A DNA stretch of 48,143 nt from an uncultured Oscillospiraceae bacterium (GTDB taxonomy: Bacteria; Bacillota; Clostridia; Oscillospirales; Oscillospiraceae), in the NCBI GenBank assembly GCA_949841465.1, contig CATKZW010000023.1, positions 1 to 48,143 of the forward strand. The letters are read 5' to 3'. The translations under genes were made by a program, and so were the position numbers. Positions 15,295-24,394 of this stretch are shown piece by piece; positions within the stretch are counted from its first letter, which is position 1, and the number at the start of each line of letters is the position of its first letter. The notes under the pieces were generated by a model, which was given only the letters and a program-made list of their open reading frames with translations, had not been told where the DNA came from and did not search any database.

Positions 15295-18207
15295 TTGAAA
15301 AAACGAATGGTTTCGGTTGTGTTGGCCCTGTGCTTGTGTGCATTTGCCGTGCCGAATGCGTACGCGCTGCAAGAAGCTCCTTTTCCGCAGGAGTCTCTTT
15401 CCGCAGAGGAGCCGGCGGACGGATCGGTCCCTTATGGGGAGGCGGACAGTCTTACTTATCGGGCGGTCTATGACGCCTTGATCGCGATGCAGAAGACCTA
15501 CCCGGAGGGGACGCCTTGGACCAACAATACGCCCTATTCAGACGACAATTTATATCATTGGAAAGGCGGTCCTCTTGACGGGCAGAATATCAGCGCTGCG
15601 GGCTGCGCAGCGTTCGCCTTTGAGCTCAGCGACGCGGCCTTTGGAAATCTGCCCGCAAGGATGTACGCAGCCGGTCAGTTTACATTTTCAGATGTAAAAG
15701 TTGGGGATATCCTGCGGGTAAACAATGACTCCCATACCGTGATTGTACTTCAGGTAAGCGAGGGGGGCATGGTGATTGCCGAGGGAAACTATAACAGTAC
15801 GGTCCACTGGGGGCGCGTGCTGTCAAAAGACGATATTAAGACCGTCAGCCACTATATCACCCGCTACCCGGAAGGCTATTTCGATCCGGACGCTTCCACT
15901 GCAGACGAGGTGGTGGCACAGGGAACTGCCGAAGGGCTGACCTGGACGCTGACAAAAGCGGGTGCGCTTACCATTTCCGGCGTCGGCGCTATGCCGGATT
16001 TTTCCGGACCCTCAGAGCAGCCGTGGAGTGACTACGCAGATAACATCTTGAAAATCATTGTGGAGGACGGCATTACCAGTATTGGCAGTTGCGCCTTTTA
16101 TAACAGCAAGGCGCTTAGCATAACCATCCCCGATAGTGTAACCGCCATCGGCAGCAACGCTTTCTATGGCTCTTCACTGATATCTGCGTCCATCCCCACC
16201 GGTGTGGAAACCATCGGGGACAGCGCGTTCCGCAGTTGTGTCAATCTCAGCTCCGTGAGCATTTCGGAAGGGGTCGTGTCGATTGGCGAAAACGCCTTTC
16301 GCGGCTGCCAGAATCTCGATTCCATTACCCTGCCCGCCAGCGTCGAGAGCGTGGGCGCCGGAGCGTTTTTTGACTGTGTTGAGTTGGAAAGCGCGGTATT
16401 CACCCCCGGCAGCAAGCAGGTAACGGTGGGCAATGATTTATTCGCGCGATGCTGGAAGCTGGGCACGGTAACGCTGCCGCAAAAAATGGACCGCATCAGC
16501 GAGGGGATGTTCCAGAACTGCTATTCGGCCCTTTCCAAGCTGGACATTCCTCAGGGGACCGCCAGTATTGGAGGTTCGGCATTTGCCTCCTGCTCCTGCC
16601 TGAATGCAATTACAATTCCGGACAGTGTGACAACCATAGGAACCGCCGCGTTTGCAAGCTGTGGTGCGCTGAAGGATATATACTTTGGCGGCAGCGAAGC
16701 GCAGTGGAACAGCATAGAAAAGACAGCCGATGTCACTGCCGCACTGGAAAATGTGACCATTCACTACAACAGCACCGGTCCAGGCACGGACCAAGAACCA
16801 GACCCGGACCCAGAGCCGGGCACAGACCCAGAACCTGGTACGGACCCCGATCCCGATCCCGGAACCGATCCCACTCCGGGCCATACCCACAGCTGGGCAG
16901 CGGAGTGGAGCAGCAACGCGGCTTATCATTGGCACAACTGCACGGCATCCGGCTGCACTGTCACCGACAACAGCCAAAAGGACGGCTACGCCTCTCACAC
17001 TTATAGCAGCAGCAGAGATGTTACCTGCAATATCTGCGGCTATACCCGCACCATAGGCGACAGCTCTTCCTCTGGCGGCAACGACTTTAACCCTGGATCC
17101 TCCGATACTTCCGACATCGGATACCCCAGCACTTCCATCACTTCCACCATCAAAAATCCCGACGGCACCATTACTGTCAAAACGGAAAATAGGATCACCG
17201 GCACCATTACCGAGACAACCAAAAACGCGGACGGTTCTCAGACCGTGGTGACGACCCAAAAGGATGGCACGGTAACCACCACCAAAACCGATTCGGCCGG
17301 CAACAAAACGGAGACGGTCAAGAAGCCCGACGGCTCCAGTGCTACAAATGTGACGCGGAAGGACGGCACTACCGCCGCCATTACCACCAGCGTCTTCGGG
17401 CAGACCGAGGCGGAGGTTACACTGCCCGCGGCCGCAGTCAGCGAGGCACAGCGCAGCGGCGAGGCGGTCGCTCTCCCTATTCCGGAGCTCCAAGCCGGCT
17501 GGAATATCACCAATGCGCCCGCCGTCACCATAAAGACGGGCAGCAAGGAACCGGTAAAGGTAGAGATTCCAACAGAAAATGTCACCACAGGCACCGTTGC
17601 GGCGCTTGTCAATGCCGATGGAAGCGTGGAAGTTGTCAAGGCCACAGTCCCCACGAAGGACGGTATCGCGGTCTCTCTGCCTGACGGGGCCACCGTGAAA
17701 ATCGTGGACAACAGCAAGAGCTTCACGGACGTCTCCGCCTCCCATTGGGCAATCGACGCAATCAATTTCACTTCTGCTCGGGAGCTGTTCTCCGGTACTT
17801 TGGACGCGGCCTTTGAGCCTGAGGCGCCTATGACTCGCGCTATGCTGATGACAGTTCTGGCCCGTTATGATGGCGAGGATACCAGCGGCGGCGCTGTTTG
17901 GTACGAAAAGGGTATGGATTGGGCGGTTGCTAACGCAGTCAGCGACGGCGGCAACCCTAACGACAATATCACTCGTGAACAGTTGGTCACGATGCTTTGG
18001 CGGTATTCAGGCTCCCCCACCGCCAACGGTACGCTAAACGCCTTCACCGATGCCGGAGAAATCAGCGGATACGCTCAAGAGGCTATGCGTTGGGCCGTGG
18101 CGAAAGGCATCATCTATGGCGTTGACAGCGGACGGCTCGACTCCCAGGCCCAAGCCACCCGCGCTCAGGTTGCCGCTATGCTGATGCGGTATATTTCTAA
18201 CGTTTAG
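15295..18207 (+). CDS. SLH-anchored surface protein: papain-like domain plus BspA-type repeats
   Basis: 970 residues, secreted (signal peptide cut after NAYA, near residue 25). Domain order: a papain-like/CHAP-type domain (~45-195) with candidate Cys104 in AAGCAAF, His147 in NDSHTV and a polar residue in EGNYN; BspA-type leucine-rich repeats (~210-495, recurring IPDSVTxIGxxAF); an acidic Pro/Asp/Glu linker (~497-530); a HSWAAEW...HWHNC...CNICGYTR module; a Thr/Asp-rich stretch with repeated NPDGT/KDGT; and three SLH domains (~808-970: FTDVSASHWA, WYEKGMDWAV, FTDAGEISGY). SLH domains bind pyruvylated wall polymer. TTG 15295 lies 8 nt after AAGGTG. Base composition is visibly less GC-rich than its neighbours, suggesting transfer or relaxed constraint. 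Peptidase, amidase or inactive binding role is undecided. Confidence 0.85.
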   Translation: MKKRMVSVVLALCLCAFAVPNAYALQEAPFPQESLSAEEPADGSVPYGEADSLTYRAVYDALIAMQKTYPEGTPWTNNTPYSDDNLYHWKGGPLDGQNISAAGCAAFAFELSDAAFGNLPARMYAAGQFTFSDVKVGDILRVNNDSHTVIVLQVSEGGMVIAEGNYNSTVHWGRVLSKDDIKTVSHYITRYPEGYFDPDASTADEVVAQGTAEGLTWTLTKAGALTISGVGAMPDFSGPSEQPWSDYADNILKIIVEDGITSIGSCAFYNSKALSITIPDSVTAIGSNAFYGSSLISASIPTGVETIGDSAFRSCVNLSSVSISEGVVSIGENAFRGCQNLDSITLPASVESVGAGAFFDCVELESAVFTPGSKQVTVGNDLFARCWKLGTVTLPQKMDRISEGMFQNCYSALSKLDIPQGTASIGGSAFASCSCLNAITIPDSVTTIGTAAFASCGALKDIYFGGSEAQWNSIEKTADVTAALENVTIHYNSTGPGTDQEPDPDPEPGTDPEPGTDPDPDPGTDPTPGHTHSWAAEWSSNAAYHWHNCTASGCTVTDNSQKDGYASHTYSSSRDVTCNICGYTRTIGDSSSSGGNDFNPGSSDTSDIGYPSTSITSTIKNPDGTITVKTENRITGTITETTKNADGSQTVVTTQKDGTVTTTKTDSAGNKTETVKKPDGSSATNVTRKDGTTAAITTSVFGQTEAEVTLPAAAVSEAQRSGEAVALPIPELQAGWNITNAPAVTIKTGSKEPVKVEIPTENVTTGTVAALVNADGSVEVVKATVPTKDGIAVSLPDGATVKIVDNSKSFTDVSASHWAIDAINFTSARELFSGTLDAAFEPEAPMTRAMLMTVLARYDGEDTSGGAVWYEKGMDWAVANAVSDGGNPNDNITREQLVTMLWRYSGSPTANGTLNAFTDAGEISGYAQEAMRWAVAKGIIYGVDSGRLDSQAQATRAQVAAMLMRYISNV

Positions 18208-18320
18208 CCTCTTCTTTTTCATGGACATCAGAACCTGGAACCGGGCGTCAGACAGACAGCGGCCGGCAGCGCCTCAGTATAATCGGGGCCCGATTGCCGG
18301 TGGCTGACCGCCCCCCAAAC

Positions 18321-18358
18321 CTTAAAAGGACCGGCGCAGCTGCGCCGGTCCTTTTAAG
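18321..18358. terminator. Perfect 38-bp palindromic bidirectional terminator
   Basis: 19-nt arms from CTTAAAAGGACC... to its exact reverse complement at 18340-18358, with T-runs on both strands. It sits between the convergent SLH gene and the MurE-like gene; the rest of 18208-18452 shows nothing else recognisable. Confidence 0.85.
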
Positions 18359-18452
18359 CCGTCTTTTTAAGCCTCTTTCGGCATCTGCTGTTACCCGCGG
18401 CTCAGGTTTCCCATTTCATTCCATAATGGAGGGCAGTGCTTCCCTAAACGTT

Positions 18453-20000
18453 TCATTCTGCCCGCTTTTTCTTTTCCGCGAAAAAGCAGCCGCTTTGCGC
18501 GTCCAGCTCCCGCAAAAACGTCTGGGCGTACTCCACGTCGGAGGGGGTGTCGATATACTCCAGCCCCCGCTTCTGCCGGGTCTCCGCGCCCTTGCCGGTG
18601 ATGAGGATCACCGACGGCTCTCGGCAGCTGAGCACCGCCTGACGGATGGCCTCTCCCCGGTTGGGCTGGATGTCACAGGCGCAGGCCACATGTCCCGCGA
18701 TCTCCCTGCAAATAGATACGGTATCCTCCTCGCCGGAATCCTCCTCGGTGAGCACCACCAGGTCGGAGTGCGCCCCCGAAACCTCGCCCAAATCCCGGCG
18801 GCGGTCGAAGGCCTTTTTGCCCGGACAGCCGAACACGGTGACAATTCTCCGTCCGGGGTACTCCTGCTTCACGGAGCGGAACAGCGTCTCAAAGCTCATG
18901 CGGTTGTGGGCGTAGTCCACGATGGCGGTCACGTCCCCGGCGGCGTTGGAGTACACCTCCATCCGTCCGGGCACACGGGCCCTGCTAAGGCCGTCCAGCA
19001 CGGCCTGTTTCGGAATGTCCAGCCCCCGGCACACGGCGATGGCTGCCAGCGCGTTGTCCACGTTGAACAGCCCCGGCATGGTGAGCCGGTACTGCCCGCT
19101 GAGCTGGGCGGCGTCCACCTGGAAGAGGATGTCGTGGTCCACCTTGCGCACACTGCTGCCGTACACGGCGGCGGCAGGGTCGTGCCGGGAGAAGGTGAAC
19201 ACCGTGCCGCAGGCGCTTTGGGCGGCCGTCAGAGCCTCCTGGGCGTGGTCACAGTCCAGGTTGACACAGGAGAAGTCTGCCTGGGCAAAAATTTTCAGCT
19301 TGGAGTGAAAATAATCCTCAAAATCCGGGTGTTCAATGGGGGAGATGTGGTCGGTGCCGATGTTCAAAAAGGCGGCGGCGGCGAAGCGGGTGCCCAGGGT
19401 GCGGTGGTATTTCAGCGCCTGGGAGGACACCTCCATCACCACGTATTCCAGCCCGGCGGACAGCGCGTGGGCAAAGTGCTTTTGCAGCTCCAGGGGCTCC
19501 GGAGTGGTCAGGTGGGACTCAAACCGCTCCACGCCGTCATAGGTGTCAATGGAGGAGATCACCCCGCAGGACTTGCCCCTGGCGGCCAGCAGCTCGTCCA
19601 GGATATGCTTGAGGTAATAGGCGGTGGACGATTTGCCCTTGGTGCCCGTGATGCCGACCACCTTCAGCTTTTGGGACGGGTCGTTGTAATATTTCACCGC
19701 CAGCGGGGCCATCACCTGCCGCATGTCCTCGACCAAAATGCAGGGCAGGCCCGCCTCGGGATAGGCCCTCTCGCTGACGTAGGCAAAGGCCCCCCGGCGG
19801 GCGGCGTCGGACAGGTAGTCCGGCTTGAAGTGGGCCCCCTTGCACAGGAACAGCGTGCCGGGAACCGCCTCCCGGGAGTTGTAGGACACCAGCTCCACCG
19901 TCCGATTCAGGTCCAGTCCCTCCGGCAGGGGGGCGGCCAGCTGGCCCAGCTTGTCCAGCAATTGGCAGTAATCCCCCAGGGGGTACAGCGTCAAGTCCAT
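18453..20000 (-). CDS. MurE-like UDP-MurNAc-tripeptide synthetase
   Basis: Mur ligase, 515 residues, adding the third residue of the peptidoglycan stem to UDP-MurNAc-L-Ala-D-Glu with ATP. The P-loop GITGTKGKSST, MEVSSQALKYHR, FLNIGTDHISPIEHP and the C-terminal GKGAETRQK are visible. The position where meso-DAP enzymes carry DNPR reads EEDSG, so DAP specificity is not supported. The SSQAL and DHISPIEHPDFEDYF stretches recall Lys-type MurE of streptococci and lactobacilli. The gene starts 18 nt after the racemase stop, in one operon with an AslA-type D-aspartate ligase. Most likely a second, specialised MurE for L-Lys (or another diamino acid); whether the genome has a separate housekeeping MurE cannot be seen. 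Confidence 0.8.
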   Translation of the reverse strand: MDLTLYPLGDYCQLLDKLGQLAAPLPEGLDLNRTVELVSYNSREAVPGTLFLCKGAHFKPDYLSDAARRGAFAYVSERAYPEAGLPCILVEDMRQVMAPLAVKYYNDPSQKLKVVGITGTKGKSSTAYYLKHILDELLAARGKSCGVISSIDTYDGVERFESHLTTPEPLELQKHFAHALSAGLEYVVMEVSSQALKYHRTLGTRFAAAAFLNIGTDHISPIEHPDFEDYFHSKLKIFAQADFSCVNLDCDHAQEALTAAQSACGTVFTFSRHDPAAAVYGSSVRKVDHDILFQVDAAQLSGQYRLTMPGLFNVDNALAAIAVCRGLDIPKQAVLDGLSRARVPGRMEVYSNAAGDVTAIVDYAHNRMSFETLFRSVKQEYPGRRIVTVFGCPGKKAFDRRRDLGEVSGAHSDLVVLTEEDSGEEDTVSICREIAGHVACACDIQPNRGEAIRQAVLSCREPSVILITGKGAETRQKRGLEYIDTPSDVEYAQTFLRELDAQSGCFFAEKKKRAE

Positions 20001-20018
20001 AGCAATGACCTCCGCAAA

Positions 20019-20726
20019 CTAAATGGCGCGCAGGGGATAGCCGCACCGCTCCACCGCCCGCTCGGCCAGCACCAGCATGGCGTCCAGGTAGAAGGGGGGC
20101 AGGGCGTGATAGGCGGCGAATACGGACAGCTCCGTACAGGCCAGGATGGCGCAGTCGCACCCCGCCTGCCGGACGGCCCGGTCGATCTTGGCAAACTTGT
20201 CCCGGCTGCCCGTCTCCCCCTGTTTGATCTCGTCGTAGATGATGGACATGACCAGCTTCTGGGTGGCCGGGTCGGGGGCTACCGCCTCCATGCCCACCGC
20301 GGCGCACTCCTTCTGATACAAGCCCGCCCGTATCGTGCCGTCGGTGCCCAGGATGCCGGGGCGCTTCTTTCCCTGGGCGGCCAGGGCGGCGGCGGTCTCC
20401 CGCAGCATGTGGATGATGGGCACGCCGATCTCCCCCTGGAGGCGGTCGGCGAAGTAGTGGGAGGTGTTGCAGGGGATGGCAAGCACCGTGCAGCCGCAGC
20501 GCTCCAGGGTCCTCGCGTCCTCCAGCAGCCGCTGGTACAGCCCCTCCGTCTCCCCCGAGAGGATTGCGGCGGTGCGGTCGGGGATGCCGGTGTCGGACAG
20601 GATCACGGCGGGGAGATGGTCCTGGTCCCGGACCGCGTCGGTGCGGTCCAGCACGAGCTGGTAGAATACCTGGGTGGCCTGGGGACCCATGCCGCCCAGA
20701 ACGCCCAATTTCGCTTCCTGTTTCAT
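20019..20726 (-). CDS. Aspartate/glutamate racemase family protein (RacD-like)
   Basis: Cofactor-independent amino-acid racemase, 235 residues. LGVLGGMGPQAT at the N-terminus is the family signature. The two catalytic cysteines are in IPCNTSHYF and LACTELSVF. Its first four bases overlap the end of the upstream D-aspartate-ligase-like gene (ATGA), so the two are coupled. In enterococci and lactococci a similar racemase makes D-Asp for the AslA ligase, which is the favoured role here. Glutamate racemase (MurI) is less likely because MurI proteins carry different flanking motifs. Confidence 0.88.
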   Translation of the reverse strand: MKQEAKLGVLGGMGPQATQVFYQLVLDRTDAVRDQDHLPAVILSDTGIPDRTAAILSGETEGLYQRLLEDARTLERCGCTVLAIPCNTSHYFADRLQGEIGVPIIHMLRETAAALAAQGKKRPGILGTDGTIRAGLYQKECAAVGMEAVAPDPATQKLVMSIIYDEIKQGETGSRDKFAKIDRAVRQAGCDCAILACTELSVFAAYHALPPFYLDAMLVLAERAVERCGYPLRAI

Positions 20727-21946
20727 CCGTTCTCCTTTGGCTTCTCGCAGTATTTGCGAAAGCGCACGTAATTGCCGATGTGGTTCTTCCAGATGCGCCA
20801 GATGCGCTTGGGGGTGTAGTCCGGGCGGTACTCCATGGAGTGGTGGTCCGCCCCGGCCCTGAACAGCGCCCTCATCTCGCCGTGGTAGCGCCGGGGGATG
20901 AACCGGTAGGCCAGCCCCCGGGGGATCATCCGCCAGATGGAGCGGTTGTTGGTGATGGTCAGGGGCATGTCCCGCCCCTCAATGAGGTCGCCCACCAGGT
21001 ACTGGGCAATGTTGTGCCCCGAGCCGGTGACATAGTAGTTGCTCCGCCCCTGCCGGGTGTTGATCTCAAAGGCCTTGTATTTGCCGTCCCGGCGGTCGAA
21101 CTTGATGTCGAAGTTGGAGAAGCCCACATACCCCAGGTCCTCCAGCATACCGCGGATCCTGTCGCACAGCCCCTGGTCGTGCTCGGTGATGATAACGGCG
21201 TGGTTGCCGATGCCGTGGGGGGAGTGCTCCTCCAGCAGCACATGGCCCAGGCACATCAGCTTCACCCTGCCGCGGGTGTCGGAGTAGTTGGTGAGCACCC
21301 GCATATAGGTGTCGTCCCCGGGGATGAACTCCTGAAGGATCATCTTCCCCGGATAGCCCGCGGCGTACACCTGGTCCAGGGCGGCGAGCAGCTCCTCCCT
21401 GCTCTGGCAGATGTACACCTTTTTCAGCTCCCGGTGGCCGGTGGCCCAGTAGGCCACGCCGTCGGCGGGCTTGGCCACGTAGGGCGCACCCCAGGGCAGC
21501 TCGAAGTCATGCCCCATGCCCCCCTCATACACAAAGGTGGCGGGGTGGTCGATGCCGTACCGGTCGCACAGGATATAGAACTGCTCCTTATCGGTGAGGA
21601 CGTCCAGCATCTCCCCGCTGATGCAGTTGCACTTCACGTTCTCAGGGAACCGGTCCTTGAGGTGGGCGCACAGCTTCACGTAGCTGTCCCCGCAGCCGAC
21701 CACAAGCACCGTCTTGTCCGCGCACTCCGCCGCCACGTTTTGCACGTTCCGGAGGAACGCCGCCTCATCCTCGTTCTCCGGGCAGGAGCGGTAGTCGATG
21801 ATGGCGCTGTAGGCGCAGGGAAAGGTGTTGGCAAACTTGCCGAAGGCAATGCTCTTCACCCCGTAGGCCTCGTGGAAGGCCCGTGCCACGCTGTACACGT
21901 TGATGTCGCCGCCGAACAGCAGCGGCTGGAAATTGCGGTCGGACAT
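20723..21946 (-). CDS. ATP-grasp ligase resembling D-aspartate ligase AslA
   Basis: ATP-grasp carboxylate-amine ligase, 407 residues. Several stretches resemble the enterococcal D-aspartate ligase: the N-terminal FQPLLFGGDINVYSVARAF, MILQEFIPGDDTYMRVL, KLMCLGHVLLEE, and the metal/ATP site GFSNFDIKFDRRDGKYKAFE followed by INTRQGRS. That enzyme attaches the beta-carboxyl of D-Asp to the side-chain amine of the third stem residue on nucleotide precursors. It is the first gene of the three-gene operon; AAAAAGGAG lies upstream of the ATG. No membrane segments. Assignment rests on motif similarity and on the racemase and MurE neighbours. Confidence 0.78.
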   Translation of the reverse strand: MSDRNFQPLLFGGDINVYSVARAFHEAYGVKSIAFGKFANTFPCAYSAIIDYRSCPENEDEAAFLRNVQNVAAECADKTVLVVGCGDSYVKLCAHLKDRFPENVKCNCISGEMLDVLTDKEQFYILCDRYGIDHPATFVYEGGMGHDFELPWGAPYVAKPADGVAYWATGHRELKKVYICQSREELLAALDQVYAAGYPGKMILQEFIPGDDTYMRVLTNYSDTRGRVKLMCLGHVLLEEHSPHGIGNHAVIITEHDQGLCDRIRGMLEDLGYVGFSNFDIKFDRRDGKYKAFEINTRQGRSNYYVTGSGHNIAQYLVGDLIEGRDMPLTITNNRSIWRMIPRGLAYRFIPRRYHGEMRALFRAGADHHSMEYRPDYTPKRIWRIWKNHIGNYVRFRKYCEKPKENG

Positions 21947-22030
21947 TTGAAATCAGGCTCCTTTTTGTATATACGGTCTCACCTTTATACACGCTTCACC
22001 TGTTCGCAACGCGCGGCTTCGCTGCGACTC

Positions 22031-22074
22031 GGACAAAACCCGCCTTCCGCTGCGCGGCGGCTGGGCTTTTGTCC
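22031..22074. repeat. Inverted repeat between rel and the D-Asp ligase operon
   Basis: GGACAAAA (22031-22038) and TTTTGTCC (22067-22074) enclose a GC-rich inner stem (CCCGCC with GGCGG). It lies downstream of the rel stop and may terminate rel transcription on the minus strand. Confidence 0.5.
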
Positions 22075-22113
22075 TCGCTCCGCTCCATCCGCGCTGCTCA
22101 CGACGGCTCAGCG

Positions 22114-24354
22114 CTATCCCCCGGCCCTCTTGACCAGGAACACACCGGGGATTTGAGACAGCTTGTTGATCACGCCGGCCAGCTCCTTCTGGTCCCTGAC
22201 GGCCAGCTCCAGATAGATGGTGGCGTAGCCGTCGGGCTGGCTGCGGGCGGACAGGTTGTTGACCTTCACCTTCACCGTGGACAGGGCCATGGCCACGTCC
22301 AGGGCCAGCCCGTCCCGGTCCTTGGCGGAGATCTCGATGGAGGTGCGGTAGCCCGACTCCCCCACCGCGTTGTCCGCCCAGGCCACCTTGACCCAGCGCC
22401 CCTCCTCCTCCGGCTTGCGCCGGGCGGGGTCGGCGTTGGGGCAGTCCTGGCGGTGGATGGACACGCCGTAGCCCTTGGTGATAAAGCCCACCACTGGGTC
22501 CCCCGGCACGGGGGTGCAGCACTTGGAGAACTTCACCATGCAGTTGTCCAGCCCCTCCACGATAATGCCGCTGTTGGACCTGCGGGGGGTGAGGATGGAG
22601 TCCTTGGGGGTGGAGGGGTACACCGTCTCCCCTGCGGCCACCGAGGCCTGCATGGCCTCCTGCTCGGCCCGCTGGCGCTCCAGGCGGCCCAGGCGGGTCA
22701 TCTCCTCCTTCATGCGGCCCGCCGCCTTCTGGGCGGACAGCCCGCCGTAGCCAATGGCGGCGTACAGCTCATCCAGCGCGCCGAAGCGCACCCGCCTGAG
22801 CAGGATGTCAAGCAGCTCGGAGTTGGCGGTGATGGAGGACAGGGTGAGCCCCACGTGCTTCAGCTCGGACTCAAACATGGCCCGGCCGGTGGCGATGTTC
22901 TCCTCCCGGCGCTCCTTCTTGAACCACTGGCGGATCTTGTTGCGGGCCTCGTTGGACTTGCAGATCTTCATCCAGTCCCGGCTGGGGCCCTTGGCGGACT
23001 TGGAGGTGATGATCTCCACAATGTCGCCGTTTTTCAGCGGCGTTTCAAAGGTGACGATGCGCCCGTTCACCCTGGCCCCCGTCATGGAGTTGCCGATGGC
23101 AGAGTGGATGGCGTAGGCGAAGTCGATGGGGGTGGCCCCGGCGGGCAGGCTCTTCACGTCGCCGTTGGGGGTGAAGACAAACACCTCGTCGGCAAACAGG
23201 TCCACCCGCAGGGTGCGCACGAACTCGTCCGGGTCGGTGTCCTGCTGGCTCTCCAACAGCTTGCGCACCCACTCGAAGTCCCGCTCCGTGCCCAGCCGCT
23301 GGTTGGCCAGCCCCTGCTTGTACTTCCAGTGGGCGGCCACGCCGTACTCGGCGGTCTGGTGCATGTCCCAGGTGCGGATCTGCACCTCGAAGGGGATGCC
23401 GTCCCGCCCCACCACGGTGGTGTGCAGGGACTGGTAGCCGTTGGGCTTTGGCGTGCCGATATAGTCTTTAAAGCGGCCCAGCACCGGCTTAAACATGTCG
23501 TGGATGCAGCCCAGGACGTTGTAGCAGGAGGGGATGTCCTCCACGATGACCCGGAAGGCGTACAGGTCGAAAATCTCGTTGAGCGTCTTGCTCTGGGAGT
23601 ACATCTTGCGGTAGATGGAATAGATGTGCTTCAAACGCCCGTAGACTTTACACCGCACGCCCTCCTCCGCCAGCCGCTCCTCGATGTGGGTCTGCATGTT
23701 GTCCAGAAAGCCCGCGTGGAGGGAGGTGATGTTGTCCAGCTCCTGCTGCACGTCGTGGAAGCCCACCGGGTCCAGGTACTCCAGGGACAGGTCCTCCAGC
23801 TCCCACTTGATCTTCTGCATGCCCAGGCGGTGGGCGATGGGGGCGTAGACCTCCATGGTCTCCAGGGCCTTTTCCTTCTGCTTGTGGTCGGACTGGTACT
23901 GGAGCGTGCGCATGTTGTGCAGCCGGTCGCACAGCTTGATGAGGATGACCCGCACGTCCTTGGCCATGGCCATGAACATTTTTCGCAGGTTCTCCATCTG
24001 CTCGTCTTCCCGGGAGGTGTACTGCATCCGGGTCAGCTTGGTGACCCCCTCCACCAGATCGGCCACCTGAGCGCCGAACAGCCGGGCGATCTCGTCGTGG
24101 GTGGAGTCGGTGTCCTCAATGCAGTCGTGGAGCAGGGCGGCCACGATGGAGTCCTGGTCCAGCTCCAGCTCGTTGATGATCTCCGCCACGGCGATGGGGT
24201 GGATGATGTAGGGCTCGCCGCTTTTGCGCAGCTGGGGCCCGTGGTGGTCGTTGGCATATTCAAAGGCGGCTCGAATCCGGGCAGCGTCCGCGCTGGAGTT
24301 GGCAGCCAGAATTTTCCGCTCTAATTCCTCATATCTCTCATGGGCAAGGTCCAT
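22114..24354 (-). CDS. rel: Bifunctional (p)ppGpp synthetase/hydrolase RelA/SpoT
   Basis: Stringent-response enzyme, 746 residues, full length for a Firmicute Rel. The hydrolase HD domain shows LLHDCIEDTDST and CDRLHNMRTL. The synthetase domain shows FKDYIGTPKPNGYQSLHTTV and VQIRTWDMH. A TGS domain follows (VFTPNGDVKSLPAGATPIDF), then a zinc-finger/helical linker with KCCTPVPGD and a C-terminal ACT domain (VKVKVNNLSARS). AAGGAGG precedes the ATG. It lies 40 nt downstream of recJ in the same direction, a common pairing in Clostridia. Both catalytic halves look intact. Confidence 0.95.
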   Translation of the reverse strand: MDLAHERYEELERKILAANSSADAARIRAAFEYANDHHGPQLRKSGEPYIIHPIAVAEIINELELDQDSIVAALLHDCIEDTDSTHDEIARLFGAQVADLVEGVTKLTRMQYTSREDEQMENLRKMFMAMAKDVRVILIKLCDRLHNMRTLQYQSDHKQKEKALETMEVYAPIAHRLGMQKIKWELEDLSLEYLDPVGFHDVQQELDNITSLHAGFLDNMQTHIEERLAEEGVRCKVYGRLKHIYSIYRKMYSQSKTLNEIFDLYAFRVIVEDIPSCYNVLGCIHDMFKPVLGRFKDYIGTPKPNGYQSLHTTVVGRDGIPFEVQIRTWDMHQTAEYGVAAHWKYKQGLANQRLGTERDFEWVRKLLESQQDTDPDEFVRTLRVDLFADEVFVFTPNGDVKSLPAGATPIDFAYAIHSAIGNSMTGARVNGRIVTFETPLKNGDIVEIITSKSAKGPSRDWMKICKSNEARNKIRQWFKKERREENIATGRAMFESELKHVGLTLSSITANSELLDILLRRVRFGALDELYAAIGYGGLSAQKAAGRMKEEMTRLGRLERQRAEQEAMQASVAAGETVYPSTPKDSILTPRRSNSGIIVEGLDNCMVKFSKCCTPVPGDPVVGFITKGYGVSIHRQDCPNADPARRKPEEEGRWVKVAWADNAVGESGYRTSIEISAKDRDGLALDVAMALSTVKVKVNNLSARSQPDGYATIYLELAVRDQKELAGVINKLSQIPGVFLVKRAGG

Positions 24355-24394
24355 TATGGTCCTCCTTCCCGGGCTCCGGGGCCCGGTTGGAAAT

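Noticed and set aside
16790-16875. Repeated acidic Pro/Asp/Glu codons as a possible DNA repeat or CRISPR-like array
   Set aside because: It is in frame within the surface protein and is an ordinary low-complexity linker; no spacers or palindromic repeats.
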